Both the position numbers and the translations under genes were made by a program. Source: CAVRRZ01 sp963723745 (GTDB taxonomy: Bacteria > Actinomycetota > Actinomycetes > Mycobacteriales > Geodermatophilaceae). From it: a stretch of DNA of 64,000 nt. Positions 8,406 through 17,670 of the stretch are shown here, piece by piece. The stretch lies in contig CAVRRZ010000003.1 in the NCBI GenBank assembly GCA_963723745.1, positions 124,001 through 188,000 of the forward strand, in the 5' to 3' direction. The notes under the pieces were generated by a model, which saw nothing but the letters and a program-made list of their open reading frames with translations, had not been told where the DNA came from and searched no databases. Positions within the stretch are counted from its first letter, which is position 1, and every line of letters starts with the position of its first letter.

Positions 8406-8531
8406 ACGTCTTCTTCACAGAGTGTGAGGGTTGCCCGAGTTCAAGCTGCTCACGCGGGTGATCGCGCTGGTCGAGTGCCCGCGGGAGTAGTTCTGCGACT
8501 ACGCTGAGTAATCTCGCGGTCTGGGGGGACC

Positions 8532-10046
8532 ATGCTCGTTGACGCTGGGGCAGGACAGACGGATCTTCGACGCCCTGCCGCCGGCACGGTCGACTCCGCG
8601 GCCCCCGTCAGCCCCGACGTCCCGCCCATTCCGTTCGCGGCCCGCCGGCAGGCCCGCTGGTCCCGCCGCTACCGCGCCGCGCTCGTCGGCGGCGACGCCG
8701 CCATCGGTCTGGTCGCCGGCCTGGTCATGCTGCTGGTGCGGCCCGGGCACACGCTGCCGGAGTCGCCGTACGCGTGGTTGTCGGTCGCCCTGCCGCTGCT
8801 CTGGCCGCTGGCCCAGGCGGTCACCGGCAGCTACTCGCCCAAGTACTTCGGCACCGGCAGCGAGGAGTTCCGCAAGGTCGCCCGCGCCGGCCTGCTGCTG
8901 CTCGCCGGCATCAGCGTGGTGTCCTACGCCGGCCAGCTCGACATCGCCCGGTCGTTCGTGCTCTTCACGGTGCCGGCGATGACGCTCATGGCCATGGTCG
9001 CCCGTTTCGTCGGCCGCAAGTGGCTGTCCTGGGCCCGCCGGCGCGGGCGCTGCGTCAAGCGCGTGGTCGCCGTCGGCCGGGACGCCGCGGTCGCCGATCT
9101 GATCCGCCGTCTTCAGCACGACCGGTACGCGGGCATGGAGGTCGTGGCCGCCTGCGTGACGACGCCGGAGCTCGCCTCCCGCGCGCAGTCCACCGGCGTG
9201 CCGATCGACGGCGACCTGGCCTCCGTCGTCGACGTCGTCCGCCGTCGTGGCGCCGACGCCGTGGCCGTCACGTCGGCCAGCGAGACGGCCGCCGTCTACC
9301 TGCGCGAGCTGTCGTGGCAGCTCGAGGGCAGCGGCATCGAACTGCTCGTCTCGCCCGGTCTGATCGAGGTCGCCGGGCCACGGCTGCACATCCGGCCGTT
9401 CGTCGGGCTGCCGCTGCTGTCGATCGAGGAGCCGGTGTTCTCCGGCTGGAAGCGCGTGCTCAAGGGCGCCCTCGACCGCGTGGGCGCCGCCTTCGCGATC
9501 GTCCTGGTCGCGCCGGTCCTCCTCGCCATCGCCGCCGCCGTCCGCCTGTCCGGACCGGGGCCGGTCCTGTACCGGCAGGAGCGCGTGGGCGCGTTCGGCG
9601 AGCGGTACACGATGCTCAAGTTCCGCAGCATGATCGACGGCGCCGACGACCGGTTGCAGGACCTGCTCGACCTCAACGAGCACGACGGCCTGCTGTTCAA
9701 GATCCGTGAGGATCCGCGGGTGACCGCGGTGGGCCGCATCCTGCGCCGGTTCTCCCTCGACGAGCTGCCCCAGCTGTTCAACGTGCTGGGCGGCTCCATG
9801 TCACTGGTGGGCCCGCGCCCGCCACTGCCGCAGGAGGTCGAGCGGTACGACACCTCGATCCGCCGGCGCCTCCTGGTCAAGCCGGGCCTGACCGGCCTGT
9901 GGCAGATCTCCGGGCGGTCCGACCTCTCCTGGGAGGAGTCGGTGCGGCTGGACCTGCGCTACGTGGAGAACTGGTCGCTGGCGCTCGACCTGCTCATCCT
10001 CTGGAAGACCGCGTCGGCCGTCGTCCGCTCCCGCGGCGCCTACTGA
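8532..10046 (+). CDS. Exopolysaccharide polyprenyl glycosylphosphotransferase (initiating enzyme)
   Basis: 504-residue integral membrane enzyme that transfers a sugar-1-phosphate from a nucleotide sugar to undecaprenyl phosphate, starting each EPS repeat unit. The N-terminal half has about four or five hydrophobic segments and a Rossmann-like nucleotide-binding region (VVAVGRDAAVADLIRRL). After a further hydrophobic helix, the C-terminal bacterial sugar-transferase domain shows GPGPVLYRQERVG, MLKFRSM, RFSLDELPQLFNVL, MSLVGPRPPLP and PGLTGLWQISGRSD. The ATG at 8532 follows a GGGGGG tract. It is the first gene of the EPS locus, transcribed opposite to most of it. Sugar specificity (Glc, Gal or GlcNAc type) cannot be read. 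Confidence 0.92.
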   Translation: MLVDAGAGQTDLRRPAAGTVDSAAPVSPDVPPIPFAARRQARWSRRYRAALVGGDAAIGLVAGLVMLLVRPGHTLPESPYAWLSVALPLLWPLAQAVTGSYSPKYFGTGSEEFRKVARAGLLLLAGISVVSYAGQLDIARSFVLFTVPAMTLMAMVARFVGRKWLSWARRRGRCVKRVVAVGRDAAVADLIRRLQHDRYAGMEVVAACVTTPELASRAQSTGVPIDGDLASVVDVVRRRGADAVAVTSASETAAVYLRELSWQLEGSGIELLVSPGLIEVAGPRLHIRPFVGLPLLSIEEPVFSGWKRVLKGALDRVGAAFAIVLVAPVLLAIAAAVRLSGPGPVLYRQERVGAFGERYTMLKFRSMIDGADDRLQDLLDLNEHDGLLFKIREDPRVTAVGRILRRFSLDELPQLFNVLGGSMSLVGPRPPLPQEVERYDTSIRRRLLVKPGLTGLWQISGRSDLSWEESVRLDLRYVENWSLALDLLILWKTASAVVRSRGAY

Positions 10047-10124
10047 CCGACCCGGCGCCTGCCCCAGGACGCCCGACGATCACGCCGACCACCCATCGGA
10101 GAGCGGCCCCGGCTACGGCGCCGA

Positions 10125-11042
10125 TCAGAGGCCGCGGCCGCGCCGGTGCAGGAAGGACATGACCGACTCGGCGGAGACGACCCCGCCGGCGACCGCCAGG
10201 GCGAGGTAGGCCCGGGGCTCGGTCAGCCTGCGACGTGCGGCACGGCGGGCCCAACGGGCCGCTGCGCCGCGTCGTCCGAGCGCCGCGCTGCCGAAGGCCA
10301 GCTGACCGAACACGCGCGCGGCACCGCGGGCGTCCTGGGAGATGCCGGGATGCCGCTCGAGCATCCACTCCAGCGAGGACACCCGGGTCTCCCACTGCCG
10401 CGAGAAGTGTGACGAGCGGCCCCACAGCACCCGCACCAAGGGCGCGTCGACGTGCTGGATGGGTGCCCGTGCGGCCGAGCGCAGCAGCAGGTCCCAGTCC
10501 TCGTTCTGGCTGCCCGGGATGTTCTCGTCCACCAGCCCCAGCGGGCCGAGCAGCGCGGTGCGGCGCAGCAGGAGCGTGGAGCTGTGCAGCATCGCCATGC
10601 GGCTGCGCAGGAGGTCGGCGTGGCGCACCTCGGTCGTGCCGGCCAGGCGGGGCACCTCGGCGCCCTCGTAGGCCACGCAGATGCCCGTGGTGAACACGTC
10701 GGCGTCCGGGTGTCGACGACTGCGGGTCAGCTGGGCGGCGAGTTTGCCCGGAGCCCAGGTGTCGTCGTCGTCGCAGAAGGCGACCCATTCGGTCTCCAGC
10801 GAGAGGATGCCGGTGTTGCGCGAGCCGGCCAGTCCGGGCGTGCGCGCGTTGGCCATCACCCGCACCCTCCGGCCCGGGCCGCCGAGCTCCTCGACCGTCG
10901 GGTCCGGGGTGCTCCGGTCGAACACCACCACCACGTCGAGGTCGGCGTCGGCGTCCTGGTCCAGGATCGAGCGCAGCGTCTCGCGGAGCAGCTCGGGGCG
11001 GTCGTGCGTCGGGACGACGACGCCGACGGTGGGCCGGCTCAT
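10125..11042 (-). CDS. Family 2 glycosyltransferase
   Basis: 305 residues, GT-A fold. The N-terminal RPTVGVVVPTHDRPELLRET is the classic GT2 opening. FCDDDDTWAPGK is the nucleotide-sugar/metal-binding acidic region and QNEDWDLLLR the acceptor-side acidic motif (ED). The ATG at 11042 overlaps the stop of the upstream sulfotransferase (ATGA, 11039-11042), so the two are translationally coupled. The open frame continues upstream but has no family similarity there, hence this start. It probably adds one sugar of the EPS repeat. The C-terminal Arg/Ala-rich segment could be membrane-associating. Confidence 0.85.
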   Translation of the reverse strand: MSRPTVGVVVPTHDRPELLRETLRSILDQDADADLDVVVVFDRSTPDPTVEELGGPGRRVRVMANARTPGLAGSRNTGILSLETEWVAFCDDDDTWAPGKLAAQLTRSRRHPDADVFTTGICVAYEGAEVPRLAGTTEVRHADLLRSRMAMLHSSTLLLRRTALLGPLGLVDENIPGSQNEDWDLLLRSAARAPIQHVDAPLVRVLWGRSSHFSRQWETRVSSLEWMLERHPGISQDARGAARVFGQLAFGSAALGRRGAAARWARRAARRRLTEPRAYLALAVAGGVVSAESVMSFLHRRGRGL

Positions 11043-12034
11043 CGGCCCGACCGCCGGAGGTAGCCGTACCGGGCCAGGAGCGGTCCGGTCAGCGCAGCGA
11101 CCAGCCAACGCCGTCCGCGGGGCAGCTGCGTGCGCCAGGCGTCGTCTCGGCGCAGCGCGATCGGACCGGTCCGGAAGCGCATGGGGTTTCCCGCCACGGT
11201 GTGCGACGTCGAGAGCTCCACCGTGTCCTCGCCGGTGAACGGGGCCGCGGCGTCGGGCAGGCCCGCGAACTCGGCGAGGTCGGTGAGGACGGCGCGCGGC
11301 GCGGCCACGAAGTCCTCGTACCGCAGCACCCGCGTGGCGGTCCCCAGCCGCCGGAGCAGGCCGAACAGCAGGTTGTGGCCCACCCACAGCGCCGAGGCGC
11401 GGGTGGGGGAGTAGCGGGTCATCAGCGCCTCGTCGCCGGCCTCCGGACGGCGGACCTCCTTGGTCCACGAGTAGGCAACCCCGCGGCTGTCGCGGACCAC
11501 GTGCACGACCCGCAGGTCGATGCCCGGGGCGGTCCGAAGCACGAACGCCAGGGACGAGTGCTTGCTCGAGTCGATGACGACCGCGCCGTCGGACACCTCG
11601 GCGAGGGCGCGGTACAGCCGTACCCACACCTCGGTGTACTCGGCCAGCTCAGCGCGGCGAGTGCGGCGCATCAGGCGCGGGGCGAGCAGCCTGGGGACGA
11701 ACCGGGTGCGGTCCACGAGCGGTCGCAGCTGCTCCATGCGCTCGGCGAGGGCGCGGTCCCAGCCGCCGAAACCGACCCGGCCCACCTCGGTCCAGAACGG
11801 GCACGAGCTGAAGGGGGACCCGCAGCCGCAGGTCTCGTCGTCCAGGACGCCGCGTCGCCACAGGTGCACCAGCTCGCCGACCGAGCACACACCGGGGAGC
11901 TCACCGAGCACACGCTCCAGGACCGTCGTGCCGCTGCGTCCGAGCCCGCCGAGGTAGAGCACTGTGGGACGGGGCGACGGCACCGCCGTCGCGGGCGATG
12001 GCACCGCCGGGTGCGCGAAAGGGGTGCTCTGCAC
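11039..12034 (-). CDS. Sulfotransferase (EPS locus, 1 of 4)
   Basis: About 331 residues from the GTG at 12034; a longer start at 12115 (358 residues) is possible but would leave only 28 bp to the divergent gene. The PAPS-binding P-loop-like motif LGGLGRSGTTVLERVLGELP is near the N-terminus and the 3'-phosphate site VVRDSRGVAYSWTKE is central. It transfers sulfate from PAPS to a hydroxyl, here presumably on the EPS or its lipid-linked repeat. It carries a Cys cluster (CGCGSPFSSCPFW) of unknown role. It overlaps the glycosyltransferase downstream. Confidence 0.85.
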   Translation of the reverse strand: MQSTPFAHPAVPSPATAVPSPRPTVLYLGGLGRSGTTVLERVLGELPGVCSVGELVHLWRRGVLDDETCGCGSPFSSCPFWTEVGRVGFGGWDRALAERMEQLRPLVDRTRFVPRLLAPRLMRRTRRAELAEYTEVWVRLYRALAEVSDGAVVIDSSKHSSLAFVLRTAPGIDLRVVHVVRDSRGVAYSWTKEVRRPEAGDEALMTRYSPTRASALWVGHNLLFGLLRRLGTATRVLRYEDFVAAPRAVLTDLAEFAGLPDAAAPFTGEDTVELSTSHTVAGNPMRFRTGPIALRRDDAWRTQLPRGRRWLVAALTGPLLARYGYLRRSGR

Positions 12035-12143
12035 CGCCCGAGCATGCCATCGCGGAGCCGTGCCGTGACCATCAGTGACCCCGATATGGTGAGATCGCGC
12101 CAGAATTCCGCCCACCCGCGAGGAAGTTCGTCAGAATCGACGC

Positions 12144-12929
12144 ATGACGGCGACGCAGCGTGAGGACCGGGTCGAGATCGGCGGACTGCCGCTCGACCCC
12201 CTGACCGAGGCCGACGTCGTCCAGCGCGTCCGCGACGCTCTGCGTGAAGGCCGCGGCGGCTGGATCGCCACTCCGAACGTCGACCACCTACGGCACGCCT
12301 CGCGTGATCCGCGGCTGGCCGAGCTCATCCGGAGTGCGCAGATCAGCGTCGCCGACGGCGCCCCGGTCGTCTGGGCGGCCCGCCTGGCCGGCCGTCGGCT
12401 GCCCGCGCGCGTGACCGGTGCCGACCTGCTCTGGTCGCTGTCGGCTGCCGCGGCCGAGGACGGCCGCACCGTCTACCTGCTCGGTGGTGAGCCAGGGGTG
12501 CCCGACCGCGCGGCCGCGGCTCTCCGACGCGCCTTCCCGTCGCTGCGCGTGGTGGGCGCCTGCTCCCCGCCGCGCGGCTTCGAGCACGACCCCGTGGAGC
12601 TGGGCAAGTGCCGTGACGACCTGCTCGAGACCAAGCCCGACGTCGTCTTCGTCGGCCTCGGCTTCCCGAAGCAGGAGCACATCATCAACGGGTTCGCCGA
12701 CCTGCTGCCGGGCACCTGGTGGCTCGGGTGCGGCGCCGCGCTGCCGTTCGCCGCGGGTGACCTCGCGCGCGCACCGCGCTGGATGCGGCCGCTCGGGCTC
12801 GAGTGGTTCTTCCGGCTGGTGCACGAGCCCCGCCGGCTGTTCCGCCGCTACATCATGAACGACGCGCCGTTCGCGCTGACGCTGCTCGGCTGGGCGCTGG
12901 TCACCCGCCTGCGCGCCGCCCGCCACTGA
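12144..12929 (+). CDS. WecG/TagA/CpsF-family glycosyltransferase
   Basis: 261 residues, GT26 family. These enzymes add the second sugar (N-acetylmannosaminuronate in WecG, ManNAc in TagA) to a polyprenyl-linked GlcNAc. Family features seen are WIATPNVDHLRHASRDPRL, SVADGAPVVWAARL, VYLLGGEPGVPDRAA, and FVGLGFPKQEHII followed by WWLGCGAALPFAAGD. It is the only plus-strand glycosyltransferase in this part of the locus, divergent from the first sulfotransferase. If it acts second, the EPS probably begins with GlcNAc, which is consistent with glmU nearby; that is inference. Confidence 0.9.
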   Translation: MTATQREDRVEIGGLPLDPLTEADVVQRVRDALREGRGGWIATPNVDHLRHASRDPRLAELIRSAQISVADGAPVVWAARLAGRRLPARVTGADLLWSLSAAAAEDGRTVYLLGGEPGVPDRAAAALRRAFPSLRVVGACSPPRGFEHDPVELGKCRDDLLETKPDVVFVGLGFPKQEHIINGFADLLPGTWWLGCGAALPFAAGDLARAPRWMRPLGLEWFFRLVHEPRRLFRRYIMNDAPFALTLLGWALVTRLRAARH

Positions 12930-12963
12930 CCTTCGCCAGACGAGAACCCTCGCGCCCTCGCAA

Positions 12964-13076
12964 AGTTGATCATCGTCTGCGCGCACGGCTGGGCGGCGTG
13001 TCCGCGCGCGTCCCGCGCACGCAGACGATGATCAACTCGGGACGGCGGCGACCGCCGGGATGATCAACTCGGGACG
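12964..13076. repeat. Palindromic intergenic repeat, family A, copy 1 (with extra half-arm)
   Basis: Perfect 18-bp inverted repeat (AGTTGATCATCGTCTGCG at 12964-12981 with its complement at 13020-13037) around a GC-rich 38-nt centre. The 18-mer GATGATCAACTCGGGACG at 13027-13044 is repeated at 13059-13076, where it supplies the stop codon of the sulfotransferase on the minus strand. A second copy of the whole element lies at 51898-51974. Both separate convergent genes, so a bidirectional terminator role is likely. Confidence 0.8.
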
Positions 13077-14035
13077 ACGACCGCCGGCAGCACCCGCGCG
13101 GCCACCTCGCCGGTGAGCTCGCGCACCCGCTCGACCTCGGTCTCGGTCAGCCGCGACCGGTAGGTCGACAGGGCGGTCGAGGCGCCCATCGGGCGGTACG
13201 CCGTCCGGGACAGCCCGCCGCGCAGCGACCACCGGTGCGAGCCCTGCTCGGACCCCGGCTTCTCGGTCGTGGCCTCGCGCACCCGGCCGGCCGCGTCGTC
13301 GGACCAGGTGAGCCCGCAGCGCCGGTAGACGTCCTCGAACCCGCTCATCGGTGCCTGGACGAGGCTCTCGTAGCCGATCAGGTGCACGCCCGGCAGCGGC
13401 CGGAAGGCGCGGTCGACGACGTCGTAGGTCATCTCCCAGAGCAGGCAGGTGCGGGCCAGCCAGTCGGGCGAGCCGACCAGGGCCCGCATGCGGTCCACGT
13501 AGGGCTCCAGGTGGTCGCGTACGAGCGCGGGCTGCTCCAGCAGCTCGTGGAAGTGCATCTGCCAGTTCAGCGCCCGCCAGCTGCCCACGAACGACACCGG
13601 GTCCCGGACCAGCACGACCGCCGTCACGCCCATCTCCTGCACCAACCAGCCGGTGGAGAGGACGGCGAAGGGGTCGTCGAGCATCGCCCGTCGTCCGCGC
13701 AGCCGGCCGAGGGTGAACGAGGTGCCGTACTTGACCAGCCGGCCCAGGTCGTAGGCGGACCGGTTCTGACGCAGCTCGGCCCGGAACTGGTACTCCAGCC
13801 CCAGGGTGAGCGCGAAGGCGCGGCGCCACTCGGCGTCGTCGTCCCGGTCGATGTACTGGAACTGCCGGCGCACCGTCGCGTCCAGCACGCCGGGGGAGTG
13901 ACCCGGCGGGTGCTGCGGGTTCATCGGCTCGTTGACGTACACCACCTCACCGGAGGCCTCGAGCATCTTGCCCACCCAGCTGGTGCCGCTGCGTGGCAGG
14001 CCGGTGACCAGCAGGCCACGGGGGTCGGCGGTCAT
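13064..14035 (-). CDS. Sulfotransferase (EPS locus, 2 of 4)
   Basis: 323 residues. 5'-phosphosulfate loop VTGLPRSGTSWVGKMLEASG at the N-terminus; 3'-phosphate motif VVLVRDPVSFVGSWRAL near residue 145. There is no signal peptide, so it acts on a cytoplasmic (lipid-linked) substrate. The start overlaps the stop of the next upstream gene (ATGA, 14032-14035), showing translational coupling. The last three residues and stop are read from a half-copy of palindromic repeat A. Sequence around the P-loop differs enough from the other three sulfotransferases to suggest a different acceptor position rather than a recent duplicate. Confidence 0.87.
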   Translation of the reverse strand: MTADPRGLLVTGLPRSGTSWVGKMLEASGEVVYVNEPMNPQHPPGHSPGVLDATVRRQFQYIDRDDDAEWRRAFALTLGLEYQFRAELRQNRSAYDLGRLVKYGTSFTLGRLRGRRAMLDDPFAVLSTGWLVQEMGVTAVVLVRDPVSFVGSWRALNWQMHFHELLEQPALVRDHLEPYVDRMRALVGSPDWLARTCLLWEMTYDVVDRAFRPLPGVHLIGYESLVQAPMSGFEDVYRRCGLTWSDDAAGRVREATTEKPGSEQGSHRWSLRGGLSRTAYRPMGASTALSTYRSRLTETEVERVRELTGEVAARVLPAVVVPS

Positions 14036-15003
14036 GCCCGGGCCCCGTCGTCGCCGTAGCCGAGCTCGCGCAGCAAGGGGCCGGCCTCACGCTCGACGTC
14101 GGCCAGGCCCTCGGCGGACAGCGCCTGCCGCCAGCGGCCGATCGACGACGGATCGGCCTTCGCCAGGGCGGCCCGGAGCGGCTCCGGGGTCTCGGCGTGC
14201 CCGAAGAACGCCGCGATGCCGGCAGCGGCCCGCTCCGGGTCGGTGACGAGCTCCTCGTACCGCACCGTCAGCACGCGGTCGGGGGGCAGCGTGGCCAGCG
14301 CGTCGCGGGCGGCCGAGGTGAACCGGCGCCAGCTCCATGCCGTGCGGGTCAGGTCGGAGGCCGCGGCGAACTCGTCCGCCCGCTCGCGCTCCACCCACCA
14401 GCGCGCCCACGGGCCCCAGGCCTGCCCACCCCGCCCCCGCTTGCCGCTGCCCGCCGAGGCCGCGGACAGCCACGGCTTCTCCGCGTGCGAGACGGCCACG
14501 TCGCGGCCGTCGCGGATGATCTGCACGAACCGGGCATCCGGGAAGGCGCGCACGAGGAACGGCACCACGAAGCAGTTCTCGGGGTTCTTCTCCACGAAGC
14601 GGCGGCCGCCGTCTCCGGCGGCGAGCATCAGCAGGCGGTACGACGCCCGGAAGACCCGTGCCGCGCGCTCCTCGCTCCAGGTGCCCTCGTGGACCATGCG
14701 CGCCGCAGCCTTGGTGACGCGAGGCTCGAAGTGGTACGAGACCTCGGGGAGCGCCCCGATGCACGAGCCGAGGAACGTCGTCCCGGAGCGGGGGGCGCCC
14801 AGCACGAACACCGGCTCGCGCAGACGCGGGCTCATCACCGCCGCCGTCGGACGACGACGCGGCCGGCCGGAACGCTCGCGCCGCCGCTCGCGACGGTCGG
14901 ACACCAACCCGCGCACGGTGAGCGCGGCCAGCCGCCAGGGCGTGAGCGCCAGCGGAGGCGGCGGGGCCGGCTGCGGCGTCGTGGGCCGGTCGACGGTGGT
15001 CAC
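14032..15003 (-). CDS. Sulfotransferase (EPS locus, 3 of 4)
   Basis: 323 residues from the GTG at 15003, which overlaps the flippase stop (GTGA, 15000-15003). A Pro-rich start and a basic stretch (SDRRERRRERSGRPRRRP) precede the PAPS loop FVLGAPRSGTTFLGSCIGAL; the 3'-phosphate site is VQIIRDGRDVAVSHAEKPW. YEELVTDPERAA near the end is typical of Sulfotransfer_1/3 proteins. The basic N-terminal segment could bind the membrane surface near the flippase. Presumed to sulfate the lipid-linked EPS repeat before or during export. Confidence 0.87.
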   Translation of the reverse strand: MTTVDRPTTPQPAPPPPLALTPWRLAALTVRGLVSDRRERRRERSGRPRRRPTAAVMSPRLREPVFVLGAPRSGTTFLGSCIGALPEVSYHFEPRVTKAAARMVHEGTWSEERAARVFRASYRLLMLAAGDGGRRFVEKNPENCFVVPFLVRAFPDARFVQIIRDGRDVAVSHAEKPWLSAASAGSGKRGRGGQAWGPWARWWVERERADEFAAASDLTRTAWSWRRFTSAARDALATLPPDRVLTVRYEELVTDPERAAAGIAAFFGHAETPEPLRAALAKADPSSIGRWRQALSAEGLADVEREAGPLLRELGYGDDGARA

Positions 15004-16595
15004 AGGGTTCCTCCGGGGGACACAGGGTCGGACGACGAACGGTCGTCCTCGGACGACGGACGGCGGCGGCGCGGTCGCAGCGAGCGCAGCGACGGGAGCC
15101 CCAGCGCGACCCGCCAGCGGCGGACGGCGATCAGGTACAGCACCCCGCCGGCCAGCACCGCGGCGAACGCGGCGGCCGGCCGGTCGGGGACGAGCAGCCG
15201 GCTCGCCAGCGGCAGCAACCCGAAGCACGTGCCGGCGAGTGCTGCAGCCGACAGCGTGGCACGGCCGAACGGGTGCAGCCGGAAGGCGACCCGGAGCTGG
15301 GTGAGCGGCAGCAGGTTGTTGGTGAGGATGGCCGCTGCCCAGCCGATGGCCGCGCCGAGGATGCCCATCGGCGGGATCAGCACCAGGTCGACGGCCACCA
15401 TGACGGTGAGGGCGACGACCGAGTTGGCCAGCGTCCAGGACGTCTTGCCGGCCATGTTCAGCAACATGTCCACCATGCCGCACGCGGTGGCCAGGAGCAT
15501 GGCGCCGGCGAGGATCCAGATGACGGTGCGGCCGGCGTCGTAGCCGTCGCCGAAGACGGACATCACGGCCTCGGCGAAGACGGCGGCGACGAGGTACAGC
15601 GGCCAGGTCAGCAGCACGATCCAAGCGGTGGCCGAGCGGTAGACCGACTGCGCCGAGGCGCGGTCGTCCATGGCGAGCACCTCGGCCAGGCGCGGCTGCG
15701 CGGCGGTCGAGATGGACGCGTTGACCAGCTGGCCGACCACCAGGAACCGGGTGGCCGCGGTGTACACGGCGGCGGCCGCGGGGCCGGTGAGGGCGGTCAG
15801 CAGCAGGATGTCCAGCCGCTGCAGGGCCAGCGCGACGATGCTGTTGACCGCGCGCGGCCAGGTGAACCCCCAGAACTCCCGCCACGGCCGCGGGGTGCCG
15901 CGGTCCGGGCGGGGCAGGTTGCGGGACAGCCGGGCCAGCCACCACCAGGCCAGCAGTGCCGAGATCGCCCAGGGGAGCGCGTAGGCGCCGGCGAGCAGGG
16001 CGAGCGAGCCGCCGCCCACCGCGCCGACGACGACCAGGGCGACGAGCGCCACCTGGAGCAGCGAGCGGCCCACCTTGTCCAGCGCGACGGTGGGCAGCAT
16101 CGTGGCGTGCCCGCGGGTGGCCGCGAGCAGGGCCTCGGAGAGCGTGGTGACCGGCAGCAGGACGGCGAGCACGACGACCGCCGTTCGCGTGGCGGGGGTG
16201 TCGGCACCGGCCAGGGCGGCGAAGGCGGGCGTCCAGACCAACAGCGCCGCCGACGTCAGCAGCGAGACCGCCACGACCGGGGTCAGCGCGACCCGCTGGA
16301 CGGCGCGGATCTCGGCCCGCCGGCCCAGCCGGCGCAGCCGGGCGACGAAGTACACCAGCCCGGTGCCCGTGCCCAGGCGGGCGACCATCTCGGCGATCAG
16401 GAACAGCGAGGTCAGCGCGAAGAACACGCCCGCCTGCTCCTGGGGGAGGGACCGGGTGACAACCACGACGAGCAGCACGCCCGCGGCCGCCGAGACCGCC
16501 GCACCGCCCAGGTTCAGCACGCCGCCGCGGGCGATGGCGGGCATGCCGGTGCCGCCGGTGCCCGTGGGTGGGGCGCCGGCCGTCGACGTGGTCAT
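15000..16595 (-). CDS. Wzx-type polysaccharide flippase (MOP superfamily)
   Basis: 531 residues with about 12-14 hydrophobic segments, for example LNLGGAAVSAAAGVLLVVVV, TAVVVLAVLLPVTTLSEALL, and SVVALTVMVAVDLVLIPPMG followed by AAIGWAAAILTNNLLPLTQL. The order is that of oligosaccharide flippases (Polysacc_synt/MurJ-like). It moves the undecaprenyl-linked repeat unit to the outer face. The C-terminal tail is Arg-rich and then Ser/Asp-rich (RPSSEDDRSSSDPVSPGG), cytosolic and possibly a phosphorylation target. The start at 16595 was chosen because the open frame upstream of it is not similar to any transporter. Coupled to sulfotransferase 3 by GTGA. Confidence 0.9.
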   Translation of the reverse strand: MTTSTAGAPPTGTGGTGMPAIARGGVLNLGGAAVSAAAGVLLVVVVTRSLPQEQAGVFFALTSLFLIAEMVARLGTGTGLVYFVARLRRLGRRAEIRAVQRVALTPVVAVSLLTSAALLVWTPAFAALAGADTPATRTAVVVLAVLLPVTTLSEALLAATRGHATMLPTVALDKVGRSLLQVALVALVVVGAVGGGSLALLAGAYALPWAISALLAWWWLARLSRNLPRPDRGTPRPWREFWGFTWPRAVNSIVALALQRLDILLLTALTGPAAAAVYTAATRFLVVGQLVNASISTAAQPRLAEVLAMDDRASAQSVYRSATAWIVLLTWPLYLVAAVFAEAVMSVFGDGYDAGRTVIWILAGAMLLATACGMVDMLLNMAGKTSWTLANSVVALTVMVAVDLVLIPPMGILGAAIGWAAAILTNNLLPLTQLRVAFRLHPFGRATLSAAALAGTCFGLLPLASRLLVPDRPAAAFAAVLAGGVLYLIAVRRWRVALGLPSLRSLRPRRRRPSSEDDRSSSDPVSPGGTL

Positions 16596-16626
16596 GCCCG
16601 GCTGCTCATGTCTGCCCGTGCGCGCC

Positions 16627-17533
16627 TCAGGTGCTCGCCCGTTCCGGGCGGCCGACCGTCGCCCGCCAGCTGACGGGGTGGCCCAGCCAGCTCTCCAGCC
16701 GCTCGTCGTACGGGGCGAAGTGCGCCTCGAGCCGCTCCCGCAGCTCGGGCGCCATCGGCGAGCGGGGACGGGCGTTGTGCTGCTCGAACACCGGGTAGCC
16801 GGTGTGCGGCAGGCCCAGGAACCGCAGGACGGCGTCGTAGCACCGGCTCGGGATCGGTGAAGAAGGCATGGCTGTCGACGACGTGCATCCGCTCGCGGCC
16901 GAAGACCGCCTCCAGCCGCTCCAGGTGGTCGACGTAGCGGCCGCGCTGGAGGTAGCCGTGGTGCTGGTGCGAGTGGCTCAGGTACGTGGGGTCGGCGGCC
17001 ATCTTCTCGGCCTCGCCGGCCAGCCGCTCGTCCTCCAGCGCCAGCGCGGTCTCGAAGTCCTCGGTCTCGAAGCCCCGGGCGAGCTCGTGCGCGTGCGCGG
17101 AGTAGGCCCGCTCGACCGGGTCGCGCAGCAGCACGATCACCTTGACGCCGGGCAGGTCCGCAGCGATCCGCTCCGCCGCGAGCGGGTGGAACATGTAGTA
17201 CGGGCTCGACTCGAAGGTCAGCGACGGCACCCCGGTGCGCCGCTCGACGGCCGCGGCGGTGCGCTCGAGCGGGAAGTGCGCCCGGTACCACGCCATGCCG
17301 CGGCCGTAGTCGGTGTCGAAGTAGTGGACGCCCTTGTGCTTGACCGCCTTGAGCACGTTCGGGTGCTGGGCGAGCGTCCGGTACATCGACGTCGTTCCGC
17401 ACCGCTGCCCGCCGATGATCAGGAAGTCCGGGGTCATCCGGGCGCCGCTGGTGACCCGGCCGACGCCGACGGTGACCGCCTGGACGGCTCGCTTGACGGC
17501 CGGCGAACGGCGGAGCTTGCCGGAGAGTGTCAT
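16627..17533 (-). CDS. Sulfotransferase (EPS locus, 4 of 4; one frameshift)
   Basis: About 301 residues reconstructed. The N-terminal basic segment is followed by the PAPS loop FLIIGGQRCGTTSMYRTLAQ; the 3'-phosphate motif is VIVLLRDPVERAYSAHAHEL. Both match the heparan-sulfotransferase-like Sulfotransfer_1 group. FGRERMHVVDSHAFFTDPEP runs into a one-base shift near 16855, after which CYDAVLRFLGLP and a normal C-terminus continue in another frame. This subgroup usually sulfates sugar O- or N-positions, which fits a polysaccharide substrate. Confidence 0.85.
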
Positions 17534-17670
17534 CGCGGGCCCTGTCTCTCGGAACGCCGCGATCGCGGCGCTCGGTGTGCGGTCGGAACGTGCATGGTGT
17601 CGTCCATCGTCTCTGCTGCGCGGGGTACGGGTCCCCGTGTCGCCGGGGAGCCTGGTCCGGAAGGGGGAGG

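Noticed and set aside
11043..11627. N-terminal extension of the GT2 glycosyltransferase
   Set aside because: The frame is open but runs antisense-free through the out-of-frame sulfotransferase gene; the GT2 domain begins exactly at 11042.
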